Shown in pieces: positions 1-11,100 of a DNA stretch of 64,000 nucleotides. Made by a program: the position numbers and the translations under genes. The notes below the pieces were generated by a model, which was given only the letters and a program-made list of their open reading frames with translations, did not search any database and was not told the origin of the DNA. Origin of the DNA: Streptomyces sp. NRRL S-455 (GTDB lineage: Bacteria > Actinomycetota > Actinomycetes > Streptomycetales > Streptomycetaceae); NCBI RefSeq assembly GCF_000717875.1, contig NZ_JOCT01000005.1, positions 1 through 64,000 on the forward strand, written 5' to 3'. Every line of letters begins with the position of its first letter. Position 1 is the first letter of the stretch.

Positions 1-3000
1 AAACTCGACCGCAAAGCCCTCCCCGCCCCCGACTACACCGCAAAATCAGCAGGCCGGGCCCCACGCAACCCCCGCGAGGAAATCCTCTGCGCCCTCTACT
101 CGGAGATCCTCGCGGTGAGCGATGTCGGGATCGACGACAGCTTCTTCGAGCTGGGCGGGCACTCCCTGCTCGCCACCCGCCTCGTCAGCCGCGTCCGCAC
201 CACCCTGGGCATGGAGCTGTCCATCCGGCAGCTCTTCGAGACGCCCACCATCGCCGGACTCTCCTCCGCCCTCGACGCGTCCGGCGCGGTCCGTACGGCC
301 CTGACCGCGCGCCCCCGGCCCGCACGCGTCCCCCTCTCCTACGCCCAGCAGCGCCTGTGGTTCCTCCACCAGCTCGAAGGACCCACCCCTACCTACAACA
401 TCCCCACCGCCCTCCGCCTGACCGGCACCCTCGACCAGGACGCCCTGCACCACGCCCTGCGCGACCTCGTCGCCCGCCACGAAAGCCTGCGGACCGTCTT
501 CGCCGAGGAGGCGGAGGGCGACCTCGGGCCGCGGCAGATCGTGTTGCCGGTCGAGCGGGCCGAGGTGCCGTTCGCGGTCGTCGACGTGGCCGAGGAGGAG
601 GTCGGTGACCGGCTGGCCGAGGCGAGCGGGCACGCCTTCGACCTGACGGCCGAGATCCCCATCCGCGTAAAGCTGTTCAGGGTCTCCGAGTCCGAGCACG
701 TGCTGCTGCTGCTCATCCACCACATCGCCAGCGACGCCTGGTCCCGCACGCCTCTGGCTCGGGACCTGACGGGTGCGTACGCGGCGCGGTGCGCGGGCGA
801 CGCGCCCGGCTGGAAGCCGCTGCCGGTGCAGTACGCCGACTACGCCCTGTGGCAGCAGGAGGTCCTCGGCGACGACAGCGACCCGGAGAGCATCGCGGGC
901 AAGCAGCTCGCCTACTGGAAAGAGCAGTTGGCCGGGCTTCCCGAGCAGCTCGACCTGCCCACCGACCGGCCCCGCCCCGCCACCGCGGGCTACTCGGGCG
1001 ACCGCATCCCGTTCACTGTGCCGGCGGAGCTGCACGGGCGGCTGACGGAACTGGCCCGGTCCAGCAACACCACCACGTTCATGGTGATACAGGCTGCCCT
1101 CGCGGCTCTCCTCACCCGGCTCGGCGCGGGCGAGGACATCCCGCTGGGCTCTCCCGTCGCCGGACGCACCGACGACGCCACCGACGACCTCGTCGGCTTC
1201 TTCATCAACACGCTGGTGCTGCGCACGGACACCAGCGGCAACCCCACCTTCCAGCAGCTCCTGGGCCGTGTGCGCGACACCGACCTGGCCGCCTACGCCC
1301 ACCAGGACCTGCCCTTCGAGCGGCTCGTCGAGGCGCTCAACCCGACCCGCTCCCTCGCCCACCACCCCCTGTTCCAGACGATGCTCACCCTGCACAACAC
1401 GCAGGGGACGGAGGCGGAGGAGTTCGCCGGTCTGTCGGCCGAGGTCATGGCGTCGGAGTCGGTGTCGGCCCGTTTCGACCTGTCGTTCGCGCTGGCCGAG
1501 CGGTTCGGGGACGGCCATGTCTGCGAGGGCATGAGCGGCAGCGTCACGTACAGCACGGACCTCTTCGACCGTGCCACCGTCCAGGACATCGCCGACCGCC
1601 TGGTCCGGCTGCTGGCCGCGGCCGTGGCCCATCCCAACCGGCCCCTGGGGCAGTTGGAGATCATGGACGCGGCCGAACGGCGGCTGGTGCTTCAGGAGTG
1701 GAACGACACCGCCGCCGAGGTGCCCGCCGAGTCGGTGACGCGTCTCTTCGAGCGGCAGGTGCTCCGGTCGCCGGACGCGACGGCCGTCGAGTTCGCGGAC
1801 GGGTGGCTGTCGTACGCGGAGCTCAACGCGCGCGCCAACCGGCTGGCCAGGTACCTGGTCGCCCAGGGCGCGGCGCCGGGCCGGTTCGTGGCCGTCGCGA
1901 TGCCGCGCTCGCTCGACCTGGTCGTCACGCTGCTCGCGGTCCTCAAGTCCGGCGCGGCCTATCTGCCGATCGACCCCGGTTACCCGGCCGACCGCGTCGG
2001 CCACATGCTCGACGACGCCGCGCCGGCCCTCACCCTGACCGAGCCGGTCAGGGAGGAGAAACTGACCGGGTACGCGGCCACGGACCTCGGTGACGCGGAG
2101 CTGCGGGCGCCGCTCTCTCCCGTGCATCCGGCGTACACGATCTACACCTCGGGGTCGACCGGACGTCCCAAGGGCGTGGTCGTGCCGCGCAGGGCGCTGG
2201 GCAACTTCCTCGCGGCCATGGGCCGGCGGTTCGCGCCGGGCGCCGACGACCGGCTCCTCGCGGTCACCACGGTCGGCTTCGACATCGCGGGCCTGGAGCT
2301 CTTCCTTCCGCTGCTGCACGGAGCGGTGCTGGTGCTCGCCGACGAGGAGACGGCGAAGGATCCGCACGCGCTGCTGCGGACCGTCTCGGCGGCGCGGATC
2401 ACCATGGTGCAGGCGACGCCGAGCCTGTGGCAGGGCGTCGCCGCCGCGGCGACGGGTGAACTGGCCGGTGTCCACGTCCTGGTGGGCGGCGAGGCGCTGC
2501 CCACCGAGCTGGCACGGGCGCTCACCGCCCAGGCCCGTTCCGTGACCAATCTGTACGGCCCGACGGAGGTGACGATCTGGGCCACGGCCGCCGACGTGGC
2601 CGAGGCCGGTCCCGTCATCGGCCGGCCCGTCGCCAACACGTCGGCGTACGTACTGGATGCGTCGCTGCGTCCGGTCCCCGTGGGGGTGCCGGGTGAGCTG
2701 TACCTGTCCGGCGAGCAGCTGGCGGAGGGCTATCACCTGCGTCCGGGGCTGACGTCGGAGCGCTTCTGCGCCGATCCGTACGGCCCGTCCGGTGCCCGGA
2801 TGTACCGTACGGGCGACCTCGTGGTCCGTCGTCGCGACGGTGCGCTGCGCTATCTGAGCCGGGTCGACCAGCAGGTCAAGCTGCGTGGTTTCCGCATCGA
2901 GCTCGGTGAGATCGAGGCGGAGCTGGTACGCCATCCGGCGGTCGCGGAGGCGGCCGTGGCGGTGCGCGAGGACCGGCCGGGCGACCAGCGTCTGGTGGCG

Positions 3001-6000
3001 TACGTCGTCGCGGTGGACGCGGCACCGGGCACGGGCGCGCTGCGGGACCATCTGCGGCAGCGGCTGCCGGAGTTCATGGTGCCCACGGCTTTCCTCACGC
3101 TCGACGCGCTGCCGTTGACACCGAACAAGAAGCTGGACCGCAAGGCGCTGCCCGCGCCGGACTACGCCGCCGAGTCGGCGGGCCGGGCCCCGCGCGGCCC
3201 CCGTGAGGAGATCCTCTGCACGCTGTTCGCCGAGGTGCTGGGTGCCGCGCGGATCGGGATCGACGACAGCTTCTTCGACCTGGGCGGGCACTCGCTGCTC
3301 GCGAGCCGGCTGGTCAGCCGTATCCGCACGGCGCTGGGGGTCGAGCTGTCCGTGCGGCAGTTCTTCGAGACGCCCACGATCGCCGGGCTGTCCGGGGTCC
3401 TCGACCGGGCGGCGGGTGCGCGGGCGCCGCTCGTGGCCCGGCCGCGTCCGGAGCGCGTCCCGCTCTCGCCGGCCCAGCAACGGCTTTGGTTCCTCTACCA
3501 GTTCGAGGGTCCCTCGGCGACGTACAACGTGCCCACGGCGCTGCGGCTGACCGGCCCGGTGGACCGCACCGCGCTCGACCGGGCGATCGGTGACGTGCTG
3601 GAGCGGCACGAGAGTCTGCGGACCGTCTTCGCCGAGGACCCGGAGGGCTCGCGCCAGATCGTGCTGCCCGCCGACCGGGTGGGCCACCGCCTCGACGTCG
3701 TCGACGCCTCCGAGGAGGACGTCGAGGAGCGGGTGGCGCGGGCGGCCCGGCACGTCTTCGACCTGACGGCCGGCATCCCGTTCCTGGCACGGCTGTTCAG
3801 GATCTCCGACACCGAGCACGTGTTGCTGCTGCTGATCCACCACATCGCCAGCGACGGATGGTCGATGGCCCCGCTCGCCCGCGACCTCGTCACCGCGTAC
3901 GCGGCGCGCTGCGCGGGCGAGGCGCCGGGCTGGGAGCCGCTGCCGGTCCAGTACGCCGACTACGCCCTGTGGCAGCACGACGTGCTGGGCGACGAGTCCG
4001 ATCCGCGGAGTGTGGCGGGGCGGCAGCTCGCCTACTGGAAGGAGGCCCTGGCCGGGCTGCCCGAGCAGCTCGAACTGCCCACGGACCGGCCCCGGCCGGC
4101 GACCGCCGGCTACACCGGCGACCGCATCCCCTTCACCGTCCCCGCGGCGCTGCACGCGCGGCTGACGGATCTGGCCCGCGCCACGCACACCAGCCTGTTC
4201 ATGGTGACCCAGGCGGCGTTCGCCGCGCTTCTGACGCGGCTGGGTGCGGGCGAGGACATTCCGATCGGTACGGCGGTCGCGGGGCGTACCGACGACGCCA
4301 CCGAGGACCTCGTCGGGTTCTTCGTCAACACGCTGGTGCTGCGCACCGACACCAGCGGCAACCCCACCTTCCGCGATCTCCTTGGCCGGGTGCGGGAGAG
4401 CGATCTCGCCGCGTACGCCCACCAGGAGGTGCCGTTCGAGCGGCTGGTGGAGGCGATCAACCCCACCCGTTCCCTCGCCCATCACCCGCTGTACCAGGTG
4501 ATGATCACGTTCAACAACACGGCGGGGGCGGTGCGCGACGAGGAGCGGGCGGCTGTCGCCGGGGGCGGCACGCTGCTGAACGCGACCCGGATGGCGGCCG
4601 CCACCGGGGTGGCGAAGTTCGATCTGTCGCTCACCCTCGGCGAGGGGCACGACGAGTCCGGTGCGCCGACGGGCATGCGGGGTTCGCTGGAGTACCGCAC
4701 GGAGCTGTTCGACCGGGAGACCGCCGAGTCGATCATCTCGCGGCTGCTCGGCGTGCTCGGCTCGGTCACGGCGGACCCGGACCGGCCGATCGGCGGGATC
4801 GGTCTGCTGGACCCGGCCGAGCGTCATGAGTTGCTGGTGGGGTGGAACGACACCGCGCGCCCGCAGCGGCAGGCGACGCTGCCCGAACTGTTCGAGGAGC
4901 AGGTGGCGAGGACGCCTCGGCGGCCCGCGTTCGCCGCGGATGGGACGACGCTGTCGTACGGCGAACTCAACTTCCGCGCCAACCGGCTCGCCCATCTCCT
5001 CGCGGAGTGCGGGGCGGGTCCCGAGCAGGTGGTGGCGATCTCGTTGCCGCCGTCGGTGGAGCTGGGGGTGGCGGTCCTCGCGGTGCTGAAGACCGGTGCC
5101 GCGTATCTGCCGGTCGACCCGAGCAGTCCGCGGGAGCGGATCGCGACGATGATCGAGGACGCGGACCCGATCTGCGCGCTGACCACCTTGTCGGTCCCCG
5201 ACGAGGCCTTCCCCGCCGAGCTGGCCCGGCTGGTCCTCGACAGCCCGGACGTGACCGGGCGGCTCGCCGGGCAGCCCGCGCACGACCTGACGGACGAGGA
5301 CCGGACGCAGCCGCTGTCCCCGTGGAACGCGGCCTACATCATCTACACGTCGGGCTCGACGGGCCGCCCCAAGGGGGTGCTGGTCGAGCACCAGCCGGTG
5401 GTCAACTACCTGGCGGTGTCAGCGGACTTGTATCCGGGGGTGGCGGGCAACGCCCTGCTGCACTCGCCGCTGTCCTTCGACCTGACGGTCACGGGCCTGT
5501 TCGCGCCGCTGCTGAACGGCGGCTGCGTGCACCTCGCCGACCTGGAGGAGCTGCACGAGCGGTCCCTGGCCGGTGACGTGCCCGCCGACCTGCCGCAGAT
5601 GACGTTCCTGAAGGCGACGCCGAGCCATCTGCCCCTGATCACCGAGTTGCCCGCGGTCTGTGTGCCGCGCGGGGAGCTGGTCCTCGGCGGCGAGTCGCTG
5701 ACCGGTCGCGCGGTGCGGACGCTGCTCGCGGCGCACCCGGGGGCCACCGTGCTCAACGAGTACGGCCCGACCGAGACCATCGTCGGCTGCACCACCTGGC
5801 GCGTCGATTCCCCGGACGACCTCGCGGACGGTGTGCTGACCATCGGCCGCCCGTTCCCCAACACCCGGATGCTGGTCCTCGACCCGTATCTGCAGCCCGT
5901 TCCGGCCGGTGTGCCGGGCGAGTTGTACGTGTCCGGTGTGCAGTTGGCGCGTGGGTATCTCAACCGGCCCGGGCAGAGCGCCTCCCGGTTCGTCGCCAAC

Positions 6001-8133
6001 CCCTTCGAGGGGCCGGGCGAGCGGATGTACCGCACCGGTGACATCGTGCGCTGGAACCGCCGCGGCGACCTGGAGTTCATCAGCCGGGTCGACGACCAGG
6101 TGAAGATCCGGGGCTTCCGGGTGGAGCTGGGCGAGGTCGAGTCCGCCCTGTCGCGGCACCCCGGGGTGCCGGAGGCGGTGGCGGTCGTACGCGAGGACCG
6201 GCCGGGCGACCGGCGTCTGGTCGCGTACCTGGTGGCGGGGGCCGGCCCGGTGCCGACGGACGCGGAGCTGCGGGGGCATCTGCAGGACTCGCTGCCCGAC
6301 TACATGGTGCCGTCGGCGTTCGTCCGCCTGGACGAGCTGCCGCTGACGGCCAACGGCAAGCTGGACCGGGGGCGGCTGCCCGCGCCGGACTACGCGACGA
6401 TCAGTACGGGCCGGGCGCCGAGCACGCCGCGTGAGGAGCTGCTGTGCGAGCTGTTCGCCGACGCGCTGGGGCTGGAGTCGGTCGGCGTCGACGACGGCTT
6501 CTTCGACCTCGGCGGCGACAGCATCCTGTCCATCCAGCTCGTCAGCCGGGCCCGTGCGCAGGGCCTCACCCTGTCCGTGCGGGATGTCTTCGAGCACCAG
6601 AGCGTCGCCCACATCGCCGAGGCGCTGGGCGAGGCGGAGCCCGAGACGGGTCCCGCGAACGCCGAGGAACAGGGGGCGAGCGGGCCGGTGCCGGCCACCC
6701 CGATCATGCGGTGGTTCGCCGAACTGGGCGGCCCCGTCGCGCCGTTCAACCAGTCCGTGGTGGTGTCCGTTCCCGCGGACCTCGACGAGGAACGGCTGGT
6801 GGCGGCCCTGCAGGCCGTCGTCGACCGGCACGACACGCTGCGCCTGCGGGTCGCCGACGACTGGACCATGTCCATCCTCGAACCGGGGTCCGTGGACGCC
6901 GCCGGTCTCCTCACGCACCACGGCGCATCCGACCTCGACGACACCGAACTGCACGCCACCGTCGCCGCGTCGGCCGCGGCCGCACGCGACCTGCTCGACC
7001 CGGCCGAGGGCCGGGTGCTGCGGGCCTGCCGGATCGACCGCGGGCCGGAGCGGCACGGCCTGCTGGTCCTGGTCGCCCACCACCTGGCGGTGGACGCCGT
7101 CAGCTGGCGCCTGCTCGTGCCCGACCTGGCCGCCGCCTACGAGGGCCGCCCGCTCAGCCCGGCCGGAACCACCTGGCGCCAGTGGGCCGCTACGCTCCAG
7201 GACCTCGCCGCCCGTCCCGCCACCGAGGCCGAGACGGACCACTGGCTGGACGCGGTCCGCCCCGCCGCCGAACTGTCCCTCGACCCCGCGCGCGACACCC
7301 ACGCCCGGTCCGGGCAGGTCGTCCTCGACCTCGACGCGGACACCACCGACGCCCTCCTCACCTGGGTCCCGGGGGTGTTCCGCGCGGAGATCAACGACCT
7401 GCTGCTCACCGCGTTCGGCCTGGCGGTCGCCGACTGGCGGCGCGGCCGGGGCCGCAGCGCCGAGACGCCCGTCACGGTGGACCTGGAGAGCCACGGCCGC
7501 CACGAGCACCTCGCTCCCGGTGCCGATCTCACCCGCACCACCGGCTGGTTCACGGCGATGCACCCGGTCCTGCTGAGCCCGGGGGTCAGCGACTGGGCCG
7601 GCGTGTGGGACGGCGGGGCCGCGGCGGGGCGTGCCCTGAAGCGGGTGAAGGAACAGCTGCGCGCGGTGCCGGGCGACGGGCTCGGCTACGGCCTGCTCCG
7701 CTACCTCAACCCCAGCACCCGGGACCGGTTCGCCGGACTCCCGGCGCCCGCATACGGGTTCAACTACCTGGGGCGGTACACGGGCGGGCGCGGCACGGCC
7801 GGCGCCTCGGAGCCCGAGCCGTTCAGCGTGCTCGGCCGGGGCGTCGCGGGCCAGCATCCGGACACCGTGCTCGCGCATCCGGTCGAGCTCGTCGCGGGTG
7901 CCCACGACACGGAGCAGGGGCCGAGGCTGCACAGCGTCTGGACGTACGCGAGCGCCGTGCTCTCCGAGGACGAGGTACGGCGCCTGGGCGAAAGCTGGTT
8001 CAGGGCCCTGAAGGCGCTGGTCGAGCACGCGGGCCGGCCCGAGGCGAGCGGTCTCACCCCCTCGGACGTCTCCCTCACCTCGCTCAGCGAGGACGACATC
8101 ACACGACTCGAAAGCGAATGGGGTTCCCTCTGA
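1..8133 (+). CDS. cdaPS2: CDA-type NRPS, 5'-truncated: (A)-T-C-A(Gly)-T-C-A(Asn)-T-E
   Basis: Nonribosomal peptide synthetase that adds two residues of a cyclic lipopeptide; it is open at the left edge, beginning in the A10 motif of an upstream A domain. Seen, in residues counted from base 1: T with Ser at ~55 (LGGHS); C with HHIASDAW; A core YTSGSTGRPKG near 712; T near 1095; C with HHIASDGW; A near 1779; T with LGGDS near 2171; E with HHLAVDAVSW near 2360. Reading the ten binding-pocket residues by eye gives DILQLGLIWK (a Gly code) and DLTKVGEVGK (an Asn code). The terminal E domain implies D-Asn. Order and codes match modules 8-9 of CDA synthetase 2. The stop overlaps the next start (TGATG), so the two NRPS genes are translationally coupled. 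Specificities come from remembered code tables. Confidence 0.93.
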   Translation, partial: KLDRKALPAPDYTAKSAGRAPRNPREEILCALYSEILAVSDVGIDDSFFELGGHSLLATRLVSRVRTTLGMELSIRQLFETPTIAGLSSALDASGAVRTALTARPRPARVPLSYAQQRLWFLHQLEGPTPTYNIPTALRLTGTLDQDALHHALRDLVARHESLRTVFAEEAEGDLGPRQIVLPVERAEVPFAVVDVAEEEVGDRLAEASGHAFDLTAEIPIRVKLFRVSESEHVLLLLIHHIASDAWSRTPLARDLTGAYAARCAGDAPGWKPLPVQYADYALWQQEVLGDDSDPESIAGKQLAYWKEQLAGLPEQLDLPTDRPRPATAGYSGDRIPFTVPAELHGRLTELARSSNTTTFMVIQAALAALLTRLGAGEDIPLGSPVAGRTDDATDDLVGFFINTLVLRTDTSGNPTFQQLLGRVRDTDLAAYAHQDLPFERLVEALNPTRSLAHHPLFQTMLTLHNTQGTEAEEFAGLSAEVMASESVSARFDLSFALAERFGDGHVCEGMSGSVTYSTDLFDRATVQDIADRLVRLLAAAVAHPNRPLGQLEIMDAAERRLVLQEWNDTAAEVPAESVTRLFERQVLRSPDATAVEFADGWLSYAELNARANRLARYLVAQGAAPGRFVAVAMPRSLDLVVTLLAVLKSGAAYLPIDPGYPADRVGHMLDDAAPALTLTEPVREEKLTGYAATDLGDAELRAPLSPVHPAYTIYTSGSTGRPKGVVVPRRALGNFLAAMGRRFAPGADDRLLAVTTVGFDIAGLELFLPLLHGAVLVLADEETAKDPHALLRTVSAARITMVQATPSLWQGVAAAATGELAGVHVLVGGEALPTELARALTAQARSVTNLYGPTEVTIWATAADVAEAGPVIGRPVANTSAYVLDASLRPVPVGVPGELYLSGEQLAEGYHLRPGLTSERFCADPYGPSGARMYRTGDLVVRRRDGALRYLSRVDQQVKLRGFRIELGEIEAELVRHPAVAEAAVAVREDRPGDQRLVAYVVAVDAAPGTGALRDHLRQRLPEFMVPTAFLTLDALPLTPNKKLDRKALPAPDYAAESAGRAPRGPREEILCTLFAEVLGAARIGIDDSFFDLGGHSLLASRLVSRIRTALGVELSVRQFFETPTIAGLSGVLDRAAGARAPLVARPRPERVPLSPAQQRLWFLYQFEGPSATYNVPTALRLTGPVDRTALDRAIGDVLERHESLRTVFAEDPEGSRQIVLPADRVGHRLDVVDASEEDVEERVARAARHVFDLTAGIPFLARLFRISDTEHVLLLLIHHIASDGWSMAPLARDLVTAYAARCAGEAPGWEPLPVQYADYALWQHDVLGDESDPRSVAGRQLAYWKEALAGLPEQLELPTDRPRPATAGYTGDRIPFTVPAALHARLTDLARATHTSLFMVTQAAFAALLTRLGAGEDIPIGTAVAGRTDDATEDLVGFFVNTLVLRTDTSGNPTFRDLLGRVRESDLAAYAHQEVPFERLVEAINPTRSLAHHPLYQVMITFNNTAGAVRDEERAAVAGGGTLLNATRMAAATGVAKFDLSLTLGEGHDESGAPTGMRGSLEYRTELFDRETAESIISRLLGVLGSVTADPDRPIGGIGLLDPAERHELLVGWNDTARPQRQATLPELFEEQVARTPRRPAFAADGTTLSYGELNFRANRLAHLLAECGAGPEQVVAISLPPSVELGVAVLAVLKTGAAYLPVDPSSPRERIATMIEDADPICALTTLSVPDEAFPAELARLVLDSPDVTGRLAGQPAHDLTDEDRTQPLSPWNAAYIIYTSGSTGRPKGVLVEHQPVVNYLAVSADLYPGVAGNALLHSPLSFDLTVTGLFAPLLNGGCVHLADLEELHERSLAGDVPADLPQMTFLKATPSHLPLITELPAVCVPRGELVLGGESLTGRAVRTLLAAHPGATVLNEYGPTETIVGCTTWRVDSPDDLADGVLTIGRPFPNTRMLVLDPYLQPVPAGVPGELYVSGVQLARGYLNRPGQSASRFVANPFEGPGERMYRTGDIVRWNRRGDLEFISRVDDQVKIRGFRVELGEVESALSRHPGVPEAVAVVREDRPGDRRLVAYLVAGAGPVPTDAELRGHLQDSLPDYMVPSAFVRLDELPLTANGKLDRGRLPAPDYATISTGRAPSTPREELLCELFADALGLESVGVDDGFFDLGGDSILSIQLVSRARAQGLTLSVRDVFEHQSVAHIAEALGEAEPETGPANAEEQGASGPVPATPIMRWFAELGGPVAPFNQSVVVSVPADLDEERLVAALQAVVDRHDTLRLRVADDWTMSILEPGSVDAAGLLTHHGASDLDDTELHATVAASAAAARDLLDPAEGRVLRACRIDRGPERHGLLVLVAHHLAVDAVSWRLLVPDLAAAYEGRPLSPAGTTWRQWAATLQDLAARPATEAETDHWLDAVRPAAELSLDPARDTHARSGQVVLDLDADTTDALLTWVPGVFRAEINDLLLTAFGLAVADWRRGRGRSAETPVTVDLESHGRHEHLAPGADLTRTTGWFTAMHPVLLSPGVSDWAGVWDGGAAAGRALKRVKEQLRAVPGDGLGYGLLRYLNPSTRDRFAGLPAPAYGFNYLGRYTGGRGTAGASEPEPFSVLGRGVAGQHPDTVLAHPVELVAGAHDTEQGPRLHSVWTYASAVLSEDEVRRLGESWFRALKALVEHAGRPEASGLTPSDVSLTSLSEDDITRLESEWGSL
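1126..1377 (+). repeat. Near-identical C-domain block, copy 1 of 3
   Basis: A stretch of about 250 bp encoding the C-domain segment GEDIPxGxxxAGRTDDAT through NPTRSLAHHPL recurs almost unchanged at about 4246-4497 (second C domain of the same protein) and 12114-12365 (second C domain of the next NRPS). The D-accepting C domain that opens the second NRPS lacks it. This is seen directly and fits recent duplication or gene conversion between LCL domains. Confidence 0.75.
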
Positions 8134-11100
8134 TGGCCAAGTCCGGCTTGGAAGACATCCTGCCGCTGTCCCCGCTGCAGGAGGGGATGCTGTTCCACAA
8201 CCTCTTCGACGACGAGGAGCTGGACGCCTACAACGTCCAGGTCTTCATCGAGCTCGACGGCAACGTCGACCCGGCCCGGCTGCGCCGGGCCGGCGAGGCG
8301 CTCCTGGAGCGGCACGCGAATCTGCGCGCCGCCTTCCGCCACGAGGGGCTGAAGCGCCCGGTGCAGCTCATCCCCCGCAGGGTCGAGCTGCCCTGGCGCG
8401 AGGAGGACCTGCGGGGCGTGGCGGAGGCCGAGCGGGAGGAGGCGGCCGAGCGGATCGCCGCGCAGGACCGCTGGACCCGGTTCGACCTGGGCCGGCCGCC
8501 CCTGATCCGCTTCACCCTGATCCGGCTCGGCGCGAGCCGCTACCGCGTGGTGATGACCAACCACCACATCCTGCTCGACGGCTGGTCCATGCCGGTGCTG
8601 CTGCGCGAGCTGCTGACGCTGTACACGGTCCACGGGGACGTGACGGCGCTGCCCCGGGTGCGTCCGTACCGCGACTACCTCAACTGGCTCGGCGCCCGCG
8701 GCCGGGACGCGGCGCAGGAAGCCTGGACGGAGGCGTTCGCCGGGTTCGACACGCCGAGCATCGTGGCGCCGGACCGGGGGGCGCTCACCGCGGCGCCGGA
8801 GCGGATCGACTTCGTCGAGGACGAGGCGGCGAGCGCCGCGCTGACCCGGTTCGCCAGGTCGAACGGGCTGACCGTCAACACCGTGATCCAGGGGGCCTGG
8901 GCCCTGGTCCTGTCCCATCTGACGGGCCGTGACGACGTGGTGTTCGGTGTGACGGTCAGTGGCCGCCCGCCGGAGCTGACCGGCGTCGACACGATGGTCG
9001 GTCTGTTCATGAACACCCTGCCGTTGCGGGTCCGGCTGCGGCCCGCGGAGTCGCTGACGGACTTCATGCGCCGGGTGCAGAGCGAGCAGGCGCGGCTGAT
9101 CGACCACCAGTGGGTATCGCTCGCGGACATCCAGCGCTGGGCGGGCTCGGGTGAACTCTTCGACACGGCCATGGTGTTCGAGAACTATCCGCTGAACTCC
9201 AGCCGCGGCCGTCCCCCCGGCGCCGGGCCCGACGCGGACCTCCCCACGGTCCTGAAGGTCCATTCGCGGGACCAGATGCACTATCCGCTGGGCCTGCTCG
9301 CCCTGCCGCGCGAGACCCTGCGGTTCTCGCTGGGCTATCTTCCGCAGGTCTTCGACGCCGAGCAGGTCAGGTCGGTGATCGCCGCGTTCCGCCGGGCGCT
9401 CAGGACGATCCTGGACAGCCCGGGGACCGCGGTGGGCGCGGTCGCGCTCCTGGACCCGGAGGTGCGCAGCACCGTCCTGGAGAAGTGGAGCGGCTCGGAC
9501 GACGTGCGGCCCGCCGAGCGGTTCACGGACCTGTTCGAGGAGCAGGTGGCGCGCACCCCCGGCAAGACGGCGCTGATCGCCCCCGACGCGACTTACTCCT
9601 ACGCCGAACTCAACGCGTCCGCCAACCGTCTGGCGCGCCGCCTGGTCGAGCTGGGCGTCGGCCCCGAGCGCCCCGTGGCGATCGCGGTGCCGCGCCGCAC
9701 CGAGCTCGTGGTCGGCATGCTCGCGGTGCTCAAGGCGGGCGGCATGTATGTGCCGATCGACCCGGAGTACCCGGCCGACCGCATCCGGCACATGATCGAG
9801 GACTCCGACCCCGCGCTGGTCCTCACCACGTCCGACGTGGACGCCCAGGTGCGGGAGGAGTGCTGCGGCCCGCTGACGTTCGTCATGGACGACCCGCAGA
9901 CGGGGAGGTCGCTGCGCCAGCACTCCGGGATCAACCTCGTCGACGCGGACCGCAGCGGCCCGCTGCTGCCGCGCCACCCGGCGTACATCATCTACACGTC
10001 GGGCTCGACGGGCCGCCCCAAGGGCGTCGTCATCGAGCACCAGGCGCTGTCGGCGTTCGTCAGACACTGCCGTTCCTCGCAGGCGCCGGACATCTCGGGG
10101 CTGTCCGTGATGCAGGCCTCGGCGTCGTTCGACCAGAGCGTCGGCTCCCTGCACGCCCCGCTGATCAGCGGCGGCTGTGTGCGCGTGACGGATCTGCGGG
10201 ATCTCGCCGAGACGGCCGTGGACGAACCCGGGTTCCGCCGGGCGACGTTCATGAAGGGCACCCCGTCGCACCTGGCTCTGCTCGCGACGATGCCCGAGAC
10301 CGTCTCGCCCTCCGGAATCCTCACGCTGGGCGGCGAGGAACTGCGCGGCGAGGTCCTCGCGCCGTGGCGCGAGAACATGCCGGAGGTGACCGTGGTGAAC
10401 GTCTACGGTCCGACCGAGGCCACGGGCCACTGCCTGGAACACTGGATCAGACCGGACACCGCGCTGCCGCCGGGGCCGGTGCCGATCGGCACCCCGCACG
10501 AGGGGGTGCGGCTGTACGTCCTCGACTCGGCGCTGCGGCCGGTCGCCCCCGGCCTGGACGGCGAGGTGTATCTGGCGGGTGTTCAGCTGGCACGCGGGTA
10601 TCTGGGCCGCAGTCGGCTGACCGCCGAGCGGTTCACCGCCGACCCGTTCGGCGCGGCGGGCAGCCGTATGTACCGCACGGGCGATGTCGCCCGCTGGAAC
10701 GACTCGGGCGAGCTGACGTTCGTCGGCCGCGCGGACCGCCAGATCAAGCTGCGCGGGTACCGCATCGAACTCGGCGAGATCGAGGCCGCCGTCGCGGCCC
10801 TGCCGGGCGCCGCCCAGGCCGCGATCGTGCTCCGCGAGGACCAGCCCGGCGACCAGCGCCTCGTCGCGTACGTCGTGGCGGACCGCGGCGTGTGGGACGA
10901 GGCGGCGGCGTACACCGCGCTGGGCCGCGAACTCCCCGACTTCATGATGCCGTCGGCGTTCGTCACCCTGGACGCCCTGCCGCTCAGCCCGAACGGCAAG
11001 CTGGACCGCGAGGCGCTGCCCGCCCCCACCTATACCGGCCGGGTCTCGGGGCGGGCGCCCCGCACCCCGCGTGAGGAGATCCTCTGCGGCCTCTACGCGG

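Noticed and set aside
46..5391. Very long open frames antisense to the NRPS genes
   Set aside because: High GC keeps antisense frames open; composition is Arg/Gly/Gln-rich with no domains.
6444..8132. Upstream extension of the second NRPS reading frame
   Set aside because: It overlaps the E domain of the first NRPS in another frame and has no NRPS motifs; the coupled ATG at 8133 begins a normal C domain.
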